Shown here: piece by piece, positions 22,520 through 34,299 of the stretch
How the letters are laid out: the number at the start of each line of letters is the position of its first letter
Numbering within the stretch: position 1 is the stretch's first letter
Assembly: GCF_000283155.1 (NCBI RefSeq)
Contig: NW_004454282.1
Span: 1,424,361 to 1,488,360 of the forward strand
Source: Ceratotherium simum simum
Taxonomy: Eukaryota; Chordata; Mammalia; Perissodactyla; Rhinocerotidae
Direction of reading: 5' to 3'
Length of the DNA: 64,000 nt
Position numbers and translations under genes: made by a program
Notes under the pieces: generated by a model
Databases searched by the model: none
What the model saw: only the letters and a program-made list of their open reading frames with translations
What the model was told of the DNA's origin: nothing

Positions 22520-25039
22520 CTATTGACTAGTCCTATTATTATAAAGGTTAAATGAAATAGTGTACTTGGGAATCCTTAGTAAAATGTACAGTCAGATGAT
22601 CATATTTAGCTCTTCAAAGTAAATTTTTTTTTTTTTTTTGTCTCTAAGTGGAACTAGCTAGTCTGGTCTAGGGCAAAATACTGAAAAGATGAGATTTCTT
22701 TTTGGGCAAACTCTGGGTGTGTCATCTCGGGAGCTTCTAGCCTCCTTGAAAATCTGCACATTCTTGTGTGATTTGGGGAGACATTTTACACCCTCCTGCA
22801 TAGCTTTAGATCATTTTAGGGGAGTAAGAGAATGACAGAGAGATCTCTAGAAGTCATCAGAATCCTCCCTAGTAATGCTTTAATTTTTAAGGGAGAGCCC
22901 CTGGGCTCAGGAAGGCGATGTGAGTTATTGGAGAGTACAAAGCTCACATCTGGGACAGTGGTGGGGCAGTAGGTGATTCTATGAGATGGAGGTGGGAAGG
23001 GGGAGACTAGGTCTCAAGCTCCAGTCTTCAGTGCTATGCAGACACCCTCTTCCACCTGGGTCCCAAGGTTGTGACAGCTTTCTGAATTTAACCATCCCAT
23101 TCTTGGTTCAATCCAACCCTGAGTGAAGCAGCAGAATTTAGTGCTAGATTTCAGGTACAAATTTCTAGAGGAGAAATCTTCAATGTTTCAAGTTGAGCCT
23201 GGCATAGGAGGTCAGTCTTCTCTGGCTGAGATGGAGAAGCAGAGGCATAAAGTCCTTGTAAAGATCAATTGAGAAAGGAAAGGCGTGAAGACTTGTAACT
23301 TCCATTCTTTAATTTGAGTGTCAAATTTGCAAACGAGAAATAATCTCTTAGGAGCTCCCCTTTGAACTGGATGATTTCAAGCGTGACCTGAGAATTGGGC
23401 ACATGAGCAATTAGCAATATGAGTCATGGTCCAGAGTGAAATCCCTTTGGTGAGAGAACAACATTTCTCTTTTCCAGAGCACTCGGCAGCTCAAACAAAA
23501 CCGCCTGCTGCCTCTGAGGCCGCCTCCTCCTGGGAGATGATATATTGATATGGCTGATAAGATCTTTCGGTGTGTTAGACCCAGGGTTTAAAAACAAAAA
23601 TGAAAAACATATAGCAACTCACTATGGGAAGAGTGAAATTATATGTCTTAATCTACTTTTTCAATAAAACATTGCTAAAGTAGACTATTTACGTTACTTT
23701 GATAGCCTGTTCCTTTGGAGGACAATTTTACTACATTTTAGAGTTCCATTACACCATTCAAGAGGAGTCTGATAAAACCTGTAGGCCAGGTTTTGTGGTT
23801 TTGTTTTTTAATAATTATTTCCCCTTTACATAAACAAAAAATTATCTTTATGGCTCTCTGGAGAGTTACTGACCTGGAGATAAATGATTTTGTTTTGTTT
23901 TGTTTTGTTTTATAGCCTCAAGAAATGTTCTAAGAAATATTTTGACAGAACACCACTCAAGTCACACAATTTTCAGCCAAAGGTAACAGCAGCTCAGTTT
24001 TTATGCTGACACATTGAAGATGGTAATTTAAGGGGTGCTGCAGTAAGCTCCTGCAGGAAACTGAAGCTTAAATTCTCCTAGGATTCTCCAAAGTATGTGA
24101 CTGGCTGGACGCCTGCATCTTTAAGACTGTGTTCTTGGGGTTGTGGCCTTGGTGAATTGCAATGCATCTAAGGCACAGCTGCCCTGATTGGATCCCTACA
24201 GGAATCATTAGCTTTGAGGCAGATGTGCTGGCTGCCAAATTCCCTGTGCCTGTCAACTGCTTCATGTGGAAAACTTTTATCTGCATGATGCAGGCAAATC
24301 CAGGTATGCTCTAGTACTCCTCCAAAATGTCCTTTTCTGCCTATGCTTCTCTTGTTCCCCCATAACGCACAATGAGATGAGGCCAAGGGATACGTAGGGG
24401 CCATAGTCAGACTGCTTTGGCCTACACACTTGAAGAGTGCTGGAATAACCATGCAAACAATCTTTCTACATCTTTCCAAAGCTGTAAGGACAAACATTGC
24501 TCCACTGTTGTTTAATGTCACCTCATTAAAATTTCTCAGAATTTCATGCTTTGAGAAAACCAATACTCCTTTGTACCGCTATTAGATTGTGAGAGCACTG
24601 CGGTATATTGCATTTCCTTTTTGGCGTTGGCTGCCAGGTAGCTCAGAAGTTGCTATGTGTTCTTAGCAGGTTTCATTACCCTCAGTTTTCCGTACTCTCT
24701 GCCAAGACATCTTCATTACATTGATTTTGCTCTTTTTTCTTTGTTTTTATTCATTCTATTATATCTGTGTCTTTCAGTATAAGCAGCTAGAAATAAGTGC
24801 ATAGAACCCATTTATCCTACTGTAGAATGTTTAACCCGATATATCTTTGTTCCTGGTGCTTTTTAGAGCAATGGTTTTTATACTGGGGAGTATTCTTCTT
24901 AAGAGTCCATTCCTAGGTATGTTACCATGGGTAGTGATGAGAGGGGAATATTTTGTATGTGTGGTTTAGAAGAGGTTCCTTGATTTTTATATCAAGCTCC
25001 TCCACTCGATTGAGAGCTATTGGGGAAGGGCAATATTTT
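22520..25039. other. Single-copy-like DNA, possible conserved non-coding part
   Basis: A T run lies at 22624-22639 and a (TTTTG)n run at 23888-23911. The stretch 23480-23600 has unusually many CpGs for this window ('gaggccgcctcctcctggg') next to a GATA motif 'ctgataag'. A 131-codon minus ORF at 24168-24563 belongs to no family I recognise. Confidence 0.45.
23888..23911 (+). repeat. (TTTTG)n pentanucleotide repeat
   Basis: About five units of ttttg lie in single-copy surroundings, with no SINE or LINE attached. Confidence 0.9.
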
Positions 25040-25160
25040 AAAACTTCAGTGTGATACATTCTGATCCAGTAGGTCTGGCATAGGGTCCAGAAACATGCAC
25101 TTACATTTTTTTCTAAAAGGAATGTTCACACAAGGGATTTGAAACACTGTTATGAAGACT
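25040..25160 (+). mobile_element. hAT-derived fragment (MER20/MER5-like)
   Basis: The string 'cattctgatccagtaggtctg' in two overlapping parts, 'gggtccagaaacatgcactt' and 'gatttgaaacactgtt' follows the second half of a MER20/MER5-like element, with many substitutions. Confidence 0.4.
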
Positions 25161-25294
25161 TTGTGAAGCAATGATTAACTAAAGTTAAAAAAGAAAAAAA
25201 GTGGGGAATGGGTGGAGATTAACTTCAGCCTACAGGTCATGACCAAATGCAGATTTCATTCCATAGAATATTCCAGGCCTCAGTGGAATTGAAA

Positions 25295-25420
25295 GGCAGG
25301 TGACCTGGAATCTAGTTCCTCCCCTGCCTGGCATCTTGGTGACCTTGAGGAGTCCATTTAATGACTGTACCTCTTTCTCTCCTCATCTGTAAAATAAATC
25401 AGTGGGCCTGTGATCAGAAG
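25295..25420 (+). mobile_element. MIR SINE fragment
   Basis: MIR-like order: 'gaaaggcaggtgacctggaa', 'ttggtgaccttgaggagtcc', then 'ctctcctcatctgtaaaat'. Confidence 0.55.
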
Positions 25421-26529
25421 GACTGTTTCCACCGAGAAAATGCGATGATTCTTCACCACCATCCAGGGAGATGGCGAATTCAGAAATAGGAGGAATTTTA
25501 GTGCCACCAGATAAGCAATGAGCTGTGAGAATGATGGGAAAAGCCTTTTCTGTAGAACGTCAACATGGCTTGGTTTTCTGCCAGGGAAGCGCACATCCAC
25601 TTTTGTTCCCCAGCGTTATAAATGTGAAAAGCGAATTCACAAGTTGTGCAAATGACTGTTTCATCAACAGGAGTTGGAAGCCAAATGCGATTGTTAAATA
25701 TTCACAATCGATAAAACAAATTTGTAAACTTGATTTCTCTTGAAATAAGGGATCCTGGCTGAAAGGGATCCCTGGAAGTTACCATGTGGCCCAGCAGGGC
25801 GAATGGATGCTCAAGCTCTGTCTCTTTCCTTCTAGATCCATTTCACCCAAGGATAATGATTCTCCCAATTCTGAAGATTAAAATTCCTTTGCAGCAATGA
25901 CCACTTGAAATTAATGGGTTCATAATCCTGTTTCTCTCTTGGAAGCAGTTATGACCAAGACTAATTACCTTCAGTATAAAAAATACTTAAAGAAAAATAA
26001 CCTAAACTCCTTTTCCATTGCTTCACCTTACAGTACAGCACTACATTTTAAACAGAAGAGAAGATGTAATTAAATTAGAATTCATGGTGGAAAGCAGTGG
26101 TGGCTGATAATAATTGCTTTTCAGAGACTGCTATAATTGGCACTCCAAGGATTTTATTTCACAGCATCAAAGTCAATTTAGGAGGCTTGCTTTATTTGGA
26201 CTTGAGCTGCTTTGATGAAGACACTATGTCTTCATGCGTCTAGGTTTTCCTAAATTTAACTAAACTGTTTTTTAATGATTATGTTAATAATTACAGTACT
26301 GTGATGCTGTTTTATGGACACTGGAAGATAAAATTCCCCTTCTGCCTATTAGTTAAACTTGTAACCACAAAATGTACACAGTCCTTGCTCATTAACTGTT
26401 TGATAAGCCCTTGAAATTCCACAACCAATAAAAATGCCTTTTGTATATCTCATTCTTTACCTCCAGTGCAGTATTTAACACTTAAATCAAGGCATGAGAG
26501 GAAGTTTTTGTTAATGAACATCCCAATAC
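25421..26529. other. AT-rich single-copy block with palindromes (candidate conserved element)
   Basis: No mobile element is visible. Two notable inverted repeats lie here: cgattgt/acaatcg arms at 25688-25694 and 25704-25710, and atgaagaca/tgtcttcat arms at 26215-26223 and 26227-26235. TAATTA/ATTAAT-like homeodomain cores are frequent at 26060-26300. These are compatible with a regulatory element but do not prove one. Confidence 0.4.
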
Positions 26530-27055
26530 ACCACTTGTTTTTGCTCATGCTGTTTCCTCTACATTCCTCTGGTCCAATGGGTAAAATTCTACTTATCCTT
26601 TAAGTCCAAGCTTAGATGCCACCTGTTATGGACTGAATGTTTGTGTCCCCCTCAAATTCATATGTCAAAATTCTAATTCCTAATATGATAGTATTAGGAG
26701 ATGGGGTCTTTGGGAGGTACTTAGGTCATGAGGGTGGTGCCCTCATGAATAGGATTAGTGCCCTTAATAAGAAGAGACAGGAGAGCTTGCTTCCTCTCTC
26801 TCTGCTCCCCACCATGTGAGGATACAATGAGAAGACGGCCATCTGTAAACCAGGAAGATGGCCTTCACCAAGAACCCAACCATGCTGGCACCCTGATCTT
26901 GGAATTCCACCCTCCAGAGCTCTGAGAAATAAATGTTTATGTCACTCAGTCTATGGTATTCTGCTACAGTAGCCTGAGCTGACTAAGATACCACCTCTTC
27001 CACAAAGTCTTCCTTGATTGCCATGAGAGGAGCTCATCATTCCAAATCCCAGACC
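26530..27055 (+). mobile_element. LINE L2 3' region, split by a MaLR LTR
   Basis: The left piece (26530-26623) has 'cctttaagtccaagcttaga' and 'tgccacc'; the right piece (26991-27055) resumes 'ccacctcttccacaaagtct' and 'tccttgattgcc'. Read across the LTR these are one continuous L2 segment. Confidence 0.75.
26624..26990 (+). mobile_element. MaLR solo LTR (MLT1A-like), inside L2
   Basis: It begins tgttatggactgaatgtttg and ends 'gagctgactaagata'. Internal marks are 'gagatggggtctttgggagg', 'accatgtgagga' and 'gaaataaatgttta'. The exact 5-bp TSD ccacc (26619-26623 and 26991-26995) shows the integration point within the older L2. Confidence 0.88.
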
Positions 27056-27324
27056 CAGGAGCTTAAGTTTTCTCATCTATAGTATGGTGATCACAGGGTT
27101 ATGTTGATGATAAAAAGAGTTAACTTTTATGGAAACTGAAATGATATTCATATCACTGTTATGAATCTTTCTCTGCTTACCTAAGATGCTGCCAGCTTAA
27201 AGACATGGGATACAACACAAAAGTCAGCTAAAGACTTGAGTCATCAGGACAAAATTCTCACCTCTAAGCATAGAGTACCAATTAGTTATCTGCAGGATGG
27301 TATTTTGTGACTGAAAAAGCATTG

Positions 27325-27470
27325 CGGTCCTGAGGCAGACATACTGTCTTGCTGTATGACCTTGGAAAAGTCACTTTACTTTTCTGGGTTTCAATTATCT
27401 TTTTTGCAAAACAGGTTTATCAAACTAAATTATCATTAAAGTTACTCTTGCTTCCAGTATTCTACAAGTA
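27325..27470 (+). mobile_element. MIR3-like SINE
   Basis: The order 'gctgtatgaccttggaaaag', 'tcactttacttttctgggtt', 'aaactaaattatcattaaag' and 'cttccagtattctac' matches MIR3 with divergence. Confidence 0.65.
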
Positions 27471-27879
27471 TAATTATAGGTGGTACAAACCTTAAAATCA
27501 TGCCCACGGTATTTATAGCATTAAAACTAATTAAAAACCTAAACTAATCATGCCAACAGAGATGGAATTTCTCCTATGCAATTACTGTTTCTGGCTTCAT
27601 AAAGACAAAGCAAAGCAAAATTTCATTATCTTACCACTCCATGCAGAGTTGATCAGTTATGTGAAATATGCTAGGTAATTCATAATTGGAGGTGGAACTC
27701 GCCATCTCATTGTTGCAGCGCCATCTTGACAAAATACCAGTCTCTCCCTTTTTGCAGAGAACACACTGAGTTCTGTAAATGTTTGCTGGTTCTGTGGAGG
27801 ATAGAAAAGAAAAACACCTCAATGATAGAGCAAATAATGGCTAACATATAATCTTTATTATTATTTGTATTAATAGCAG

Positions 27880-28120
27880 AAATAGTAACAGTGTTAAAGT
27901 TCGCTGAGCATATTCTACGTGCTGGGCACTATGCTGAGTGTTTCATATGGATTATGTCATGTACATAATGCTATGAGGTAGGTGCTCTCATCACCCCTTT
28001 CTACAAGGAAACTGAGGCTCAGAGAGGTCAAGTAATTTGAGTAGGATTACACAGCCGGTGCGTGGCAGAAATGGATTTCAAACGCAGTTCAAGCTGACTC
28101 CAGAGTCCTGGCCCTCAGCT
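27880..28120 (-). mobile_element. MIR SINE, reverse
   Basis: Clear antisense MIR: 'gtgctgggcactatgctgag', 'ctatgaggtaggtgctctca', 'aaggaaactgaggctcagag', 'aggtcaagtaatttgag' and 'attacacagc'. Confidence 0.85.
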
Positions 28121-28242
28121 AGAAGATTAAACTGACTCATATGCTGTATCACTAATCAGGATTAGCATCCAGTTTGCAGAAGACTGGCCCTATAAGGTAT
28201 TAATAGGGAGGCTGATATTTAACTGCTATATACATGTATGGC

Positions 28243-29005
28243 TAACGATTATGTGTCATCCAATTCTGATGGGGGGGGGGTTTCCCCAATACATCCAATC
28301 AATTCTCTGACGGCAGCTGGGTGTCCTACAATTCAACTCCTTTCTGACACTCTCTACCTGGAGATAGCATCAACTCCCAGAGGTTAGGGGCTCAGACCTA
28401 AAAGATTGCCCATCACCCCAAGTTTAGATGCCAATCTGAAGTCCAGGTTGTCACCTGGGCCTTCTGACCAACTGGCCATAGATTGGAGGTTCCAACAACC
28501 CCCTCCTTGGGTTCAATTAATTTGCTAGAATGGCTTACATACCTCAGAGAAACACCTTACTTATTAGATCACCAGTTTATTATAAAAGGATATAACGCAG
28601 GAGCAGGCAGATGGAAGAGATACATTGGGCAAAGTATAGGGAAAGGGTACAGAGCTTCCTTGCCCTCTCTGAGTGTGCCTCTCTCCCCCAATCTCCATGT
28701 GTTCACTAACCCAGAAGCTCTCCAAACCCTGTCCTTTTGGGTTTTTTATGGAGGCTTCATTACATAGGCATGATTGATTCAACCTCCAGCCCCTCTCTCC
28801 TTCCCAGAGGTCAAGGGTGGAACTTCCCCTGGGAACCAGCTCCCATCCTTAGGTTAGTTAGGGTCTTTTCAAAAGCCACTTCATTAACATAAAAGACACC
28901 TTTGCAACTCTCATCACTTAGGAAATTCCAATGGTTTTAGGAGCTCTGTGCCAGAAAGGGGGATAAAAACCAAATATATTTCTTATTATAAATCACAATA
29001 TCACA
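28243..29005 (-). mobile_element. ERVL-type solo LTR, reverse, about 760 bp
   Basis: On the plus strand it carries 'ggtgtcctacaattcaactc', 'taatttgctagaatggctta', 'ccagtttattataaaaggat', 'gttttttatggaggcttcat' and ends 'taaatcacaatatcaca'. A ten-G run lies at 28271-28280. The flanks atggc (28238-28242 and 29006-29010) are identical. The left end starts 'ta' rather than 'tg', so that boundary is less sure. Family name not assigned. Confidence 0.75.
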
Positions 29006-29386
29006 ATGGCTCTACTGATACTTAAAATATAGAAACAAGCCTACTGGTTGGAAATTGTTGCTGCTCTGAGTCCCCTGAGTGCTTGCCTCTTAGCCCCAAG
29101 CTGCTGTGGCTCCTCCTAAGGGTCTCCCTTATACCTTCCATTTTTTCAGTATCTCCTTAAGACCTAGCGACAAAGGGTTGTTAATATCTGTCACAGCAGG
29201 GCAGCTCAGGAGCCTGTCCCAGGGTTAAGGCTGGCATCCAATTTGACTGGTTGTTGTCCATGCAGTAATGATTGTGAATTTAAAAAAGTATTACTTTTGG
29301 TAAACAGGACTTTGTGTTGATATGTTATGTACGTTTGGGGCTGAGGAGCTATGTTTTTTGTTTTAGGAGTGGATGGGTTGGGAGAC

Positions 29387-29833
29387 TGTCTTGGTCTGTG
29401 TGGGCTGCTATAACAAAAATACTATAGACTGGGTGGCTTAAACCACAAACATTTATTTCTCATGGTTTTAGAGTCTGGGAAGTCCAAGATCAAGTCACCT
29501 GCAGATTTGGTGTCTGGTGAGGGCCTGATTCCCGGTTCATAGCCTTCTCACTATGTCCTTACCTGGCAGAAGGGATGAAGGAGGTCTCTGGGGTCTCTTT
29601 TAGAATAGCACTAATCCCATTGATGAGGCTCTATGCTCATGAACTAAGCACATCCCAAAGTCTCCACCTCCTAATTCCATCATGTTGGCATTAGGATTTC
29701 AACATTTGAATTTTGGAGAAGACACAAACATTTAGACCACAGCAGCTCCCAAAGCCCCCACCTCCTGATCACATTGGGGGTTGGCATTTCAACATATGAA
29801 TTTTGAGGGGACACAAACAATCACTCCATAACA
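29387..29833 (-). mobile_element. MaLR solo LTR (MLT1A-like), reverse, with terminal duplication
   Basis: On the plus strand it begins tgtcttggtctgtgtgggct and contains 'aatactatagactgggtggc' and 'aagtccaagatcaagtcacc'. The last 85-90 bases occur twice in tandem: about 29656-29747 ending 'agaccacagca' and about 29748-29833 ending 'ccataaca'. The whole is bounded by an exact 5-bp TSD, gagac (29382-29386 and 29834-29838), so both copies lie inside one integration. Confidence 0.87.
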
Positions 29834-29894
29834 GAGACTTCCTGAAGCATTGACCTGGCAAGGACAGTCTTAAAAACAATGAATTGGTGACACT

Positions 29895-30995
29895 TCAGTA
29901 GCAGCATTCTAAACACCATTTGCCAATAAAAGCCACCAAGGGCGCTTCAGTGAATTGGTTGATTCCAGGGTAGGGGCAGGGACAATACAAGATAAGCCTG
30001 GAGCATCTTGGAGTGCCAGATAGTGAGGAAGTGCTCAAAAAACAAAACAAGAAGGATGGGGGCACAGTGAAAAGGCACAGGAGGCAACGTGAAAGACTCT
30101 GAATGGCTAAAGTTGGACCAGCTTGAGCATCAAAATACATAAACAACAGTATTATTGGATTATAAACCAAAGAACAAAATAAATAGCCATGAAACCAGAC
30201 TGATATAAATAAATAAATGAACAAATAAATGAGGGAGAAGTGATAATTTTTCATTACAGAACAATTAATTAATAAACGTAAACGGAAGGAAATAGAAAAT
30301 CATCTTTAGACCACCATAGCAATAATTGCTGCCGGCAAGATCCAGTTTTGGATGCTAAAATTGGTGGGTGGAAGTTTGAGCAGAAAGAGAGTATTTGCAT
30401 AGTTTCAAAGGATCTCCCCCAAATATTTAGTAATTACAAAGGGAAAAAAGTAACTTTACGGTGAAGAAATCTAGCAGACCATCTTACACGAGTGACCAGG
30501 GTTACATCACCCATAATACCTATCAGTTATCATGTCCTCCCTGATGTGATACACAGAAAAAGGCATATCACCAGCGTAGTATCCTTTCCAGTAACACATA
30601 TCTCCAATTTAATAACGAGAATACATCAGACAAACACAAATTGACGGGCTTTCTACAAAACAACTGTCCAGTACTCTTCAAAAGTATTAAGGTCATGAAG
30701 ATGAGGAAAGATGATGAAATTGTCATAGGTTGGAAGAGACTAAAGAGACATGACAACTAAATGCAACTTGAGATTCTAGACTGGATTCTAGAACAGAAAA
30801 AGGTCATTCATGGAAAACTAGTAAAATCTGAATAAATTCTGCAGGTTAATAATGTAGAAGGCTAATTGTTCAGGTTGTAAGGGGTTAATACAAGGAGAGG
30901 CTGAGTGAAGAGTATGTGGGAACTCTCAGTACTATTTTTGCAACTTTTTTTCTAAGTCTAAAATTATCTCAAGATATACAGTGTTTAAAAACGAA
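29895..30995 (+). mobile_element. Old L1 3' UTR region
   Basis: The strongest part is 30600-30990: 'caactgtccagtactcttca', 'aaaagtattaaggtcatgaa', 'agagacatgacaactaaatg', 'tagaacagaaaaaggtcatt' and 'gggaactctcagtactattt', the order of a widespread L1M 3' UTR, ending A-rich. The left boundary is uncertain; 29895-30300 is assigned by continuity and composition only. Confidence 0.6.
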
Positions 30996-31158
30996 TTTAA
31001 GAATCTAAACCCAGAAGAGTTTTCTGTATCACGGCATCTAAAGAAAATATTTCCCCCTTTTTCAGGAAACTTATGGAATTATCAAAATAAGCACAATGTT
31101 TGAAGGAAAATTAAACCACCACCATTTGTTTACTTAAAAATATTTATTCAAGAAATCT

Positions 31159-31413
31159 CGGGGGCAGCCGGGTTGTGTAGTGGTTAAGTTCGCGTGTGCT
31201 CCGCTTTGGTGGCCCAGGGTTTGCGGGTTTGGATCCTGGGCGCAGACCAATGCACCGCTTATCAAGCCGTGGTGCGGTGGCGTCCCATATAAAGTAGAGC
31301 AAGATGGGCATGAATATTAGCCCAGGGCCAATCTTCCTCAGAAAAAAGAAGGATTGGCAACCGATGTTAGCTCAGTGCTAATCTTCCTCAAAAAAAAAAA
31401 CAAAAAACAAAAC
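31159..31413 (+). mobile_element. ERE SINE, long-tail class C
   Basis: Head 'gggggcagccgggttgtgta', 'gcgggtttggatcctgggc' at the B box, 'gtggcgtcccatataaagta', then two 'ttagc' and 'atcttcctca' units and an A-rich end. The TSDs ttattcaagaaatct (31144-31158) and ttattcaacaaatct (31414-31428) differ at one position. Confidence 0.93.
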
Positions 31414-31428
31414 TTATTCAACAAATCT

Positions 31429-33698
31429 TTATGGATCTCCTACTATGAGCTAGTAATATGTTATCATGAATATATTTTTCTTCTATATTAAATAACTTTC
31501 ATTTCAAAATCTTTCTTTCTGACATGTGAAATAGAATTTTCCAGACATAAGCCTATCTATTTTCTCTGAAGAAATTGTTTCTGGTCAGGTTGTGCCACCA
31601 AAAATGCCCTGGCTGGCTGTGGGGGGTTTTATTTGTTTCCTTGTGTTACCCTGGATGCTGCTGGTTATGTGAGGGTTTGGGAAATTTTTGCTGTATTCCA
31701 CTCTGAAAAAATAAACCACAGTGCCTGTGAGTTCCATCAGTAAATACACGAGACCATGCTATTGTGTCAGTCAGCTTGGGAAACATCAGGCTTAGCTGGT
31801 CTCTCGCCTCACAGGAGATCTTGACAAGGTGCTATCAGAGTGTCTCTCCCATACACCACCATGAATTCTACTGTCACTTCAACGTGATACAACTTAATTT
31901 ACGGCTGCTGGGCTATAGCATCAATTACGTACATAATATGGAATGGGAAAATCAATCTAACCTGATAGCTTTGCTCATGGGTAATATTTTAAATGCATAG
32001 TTTGATGAGAGGATAACATAGCATTTTGCAGGGAGTAACGGGCATAATTACAGGACATTACAGTGGCCGTAGCTCAGTCAGTTGACCTGACATAGTTTCA
32101 ACCTTCCTATCAATTTCTCTTGTACGCTTCAGCTTAAGTGTTTACTTGCCTTGAACTTTGGACTACTGATTAGAAAAATAAAGGCCCATTTGATAGATCT
32201 GATGGTGGTAAGCTGCGAAAAAATAAAAAACAACAGAAGAGCTAAGAGAACAGGAAGGGATGCTTGAATCTGAGGTCTTATGGGATATGGAAATAATTGT
32301 GAATGTAATAATTTTGATAATGATGATTTATGAAAAAATACAACTAGAATTTATACACACACACATATATACATATATGTGTGTGTGTATACATATATAT
32401 ATGTATACGTGTGTGTGTGTATATATGCTGAAGGTGAAGAGGTTATGTATGGGGAGAAAAACAATGGAGAAATAAAAGACATTTGCTTTATGGGAATGAA
32501 TATGGATAAGATGATAGGGTATAACTTAAATATATATGTGGGCCTCATGTGGTCCAGTGTATATACAACTGTGCATTCTAAGAAGCACAGTCTTGGCATC
32601 AAAGGGTATTTAAAAGAAATCCTAATCCTTAATTGTGTCTCCTGAAAAACATTAAAGGAACTCCATTCATACTGACGAGCAACACTTCTCCAAAGCTCCT
32701 TCCTGAATTTCCCAACTCCTTCTTACACCAAATCACTCATCTCTCTCAAGTCTGAGCTCAATGGTTTTTCTTCCAGTGTTCCTATTTTCTCCCAGTTCTT
32801 TATGTAGGTCCATCCTGCTAGTTGTCCACTTGCCTCTCCGATCTGCTTCTTGCTTGCGATTCTGTTACATAGAAGATGAGAAAACTGGAGTTACTAAGAG
32901 TCTCCTTTAGCGGGCAGATGACAGGGGAAGTTGTGTGTGTGTATGTGGGGCATGGGGGAGGCGCTGGGGATAATCTCATGGTATTGAAGCACCACATGGA
33001 AAGTTTTGGCTTGCTCCACTCTCAATCTGGAAGAGAGCAGAGACTCTTTTGTCCATGATGATATTCCTTCACCTTTATGACCGGGCAGTGGCTTTTTTGC
33101 CCTGCCTTCAGTTACGGAAAGAGGTTTTCTCAGACTTAAAACTTGAGAAACTCAAGCATGGAGCCAAGGTGTAACTGTTACCCGCTGGCAATTCAGACAC
33201 AGGGGGGCCCTAGGTAGCAATACTCTTGTTCTTGCTAAGCAGCTGTCTCCTCAGCCAGCCCTTTTTCCCACAAAAGTTTCATAAAAGCTTTTTATTACAT
33301 AATTATACTTCTGTGCTTTGTAGTTATGTGAGGTAACTCACAATTAGCATGCTTAATTAGGAAATTAGGTGTTATAATCACAATATGGAGCAAAAATTTG
33401 TCATGAAGTTTTAGTTCATAAACAAATGGCTTTTTTGTTTAAGGAGGAAAAAAACCAAAATCAATGTTAACTTTCCATTTTGGCAGACAGTGAGGTTTAA
33501 TTTATGTTGAGCACTAAAAGGGAGCATTCCATCTGTTTTCCAGATGGAGCCCGCCTTCCCCCTTTAGCTGGGACTTAGTCACTCTGGTATGTAACCTCAG
33601 TCTCCTGGGCTCTACTGAACTTTCTCTCTAGGGTAGGTACTGAGCTGATTGACCTTGAGACCTATGTTGTAGAGTGTTGACACTTAACTGATCCAGTT
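31429..33698. other. Single-copy-like DNA around a microsatellite
   Basis: No SINE, LINE or LTR is recognised. At 32052-32077 'gtggccgtagctcagtcagttgacc' (in two overlapping parts) resembles a tRNA 5' half, but there is no matching acceptor or T arm. ORFs of about 80 codons cross the CA/TG microsatellite and are low-complexity. Confidence 0.45.
32354..32428. repeat. Self-complementary CA/TA/TG microsatellite
   Basis: An array of (CA)n, ATATATACATATAT, (TG)n, TATACATATATATATGTATA and again (TG)n, so the strand can fold on itself. It lies in single-copy DNA. Confidence 0.9.
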
Positions 33699-33920
33699 CA
33701 TTCCACTCAAGATATGTTTAGTGTTCCCTACTGTGTGTTAGGCATTTTGAGGTGCTGAAGATGAGTTAATCAACTTAGGCGGGAGACCAACTTCTAACTA
33801 CATTGGACACTGAGAGAGGAATGTAGGGCATGCTATGGGAACAGACAGGAGGGAGCACCTAATCACGAGGGCAAGGTAGTCACTTTGTGTGGTGTTTCCC
33901 AGGAATAAAAAGCTGTGTTG
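33699..33920 (-). mobile_element. LINE L2, reverse, 3' part
   Basis: Antisense L2: 'cattccactcaagatatgtt', 'tactgtgtgttaggcatttt', 'gaggtgctgaagatgagtta', then 'gggcatgctatgggaacaga' and 'gagcacctaatcacgagg'. Confidence 0.65.
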
Positions 33921-34299
33921 GAACCAACCAAACTAAGATGCAGAGAATCTGCTCAGACGCACTGATGTATCCTACACCATAGTTCTTAACATGGAGTCCA
34001 ACAACCCCCTAGAGATTTTATGAGTGGGCTCGATTGTTTTCTGGGCCTTGCTTCATTCTGTCCGAGGACAGGTGATGGATTTACCTATCTGGTGACATGT
34101 AAGATATGAAATTACAGGTAAAATTTCATGACTTGCACTTTTCCGGAGAAAAGGTACATGACTTTTTATTTATGACATATCTCAGTGGTGTCTGTGACAA
34201 ATACTATGTTACACATATATGTTGCACATTAATATGTGCAAAAATTAAAGTTACTGATCTTTATTGGCAAATATTTATATATGTATACTAATTTTATAA

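Noticed and set aside
24168..24563. 131-codon minus-strand ORF in single-copy DNA
   Set aside because: No recognisable domain, no intron or splice context, and no pseudogene parent that I can name.
32052..32125. tRNA-like 'ccgtagctcagtcagttga' string
   Set aside because: Only the A-box-like part is present; there is no B box, T arm or closing acceptor stem.
32351..32645. Overlapping ORFs of 83-88 codons around 32.4 kb
   Set aside because: Low-complexity Y/T/H/V strings from the CA/TA/TG microsatellite.
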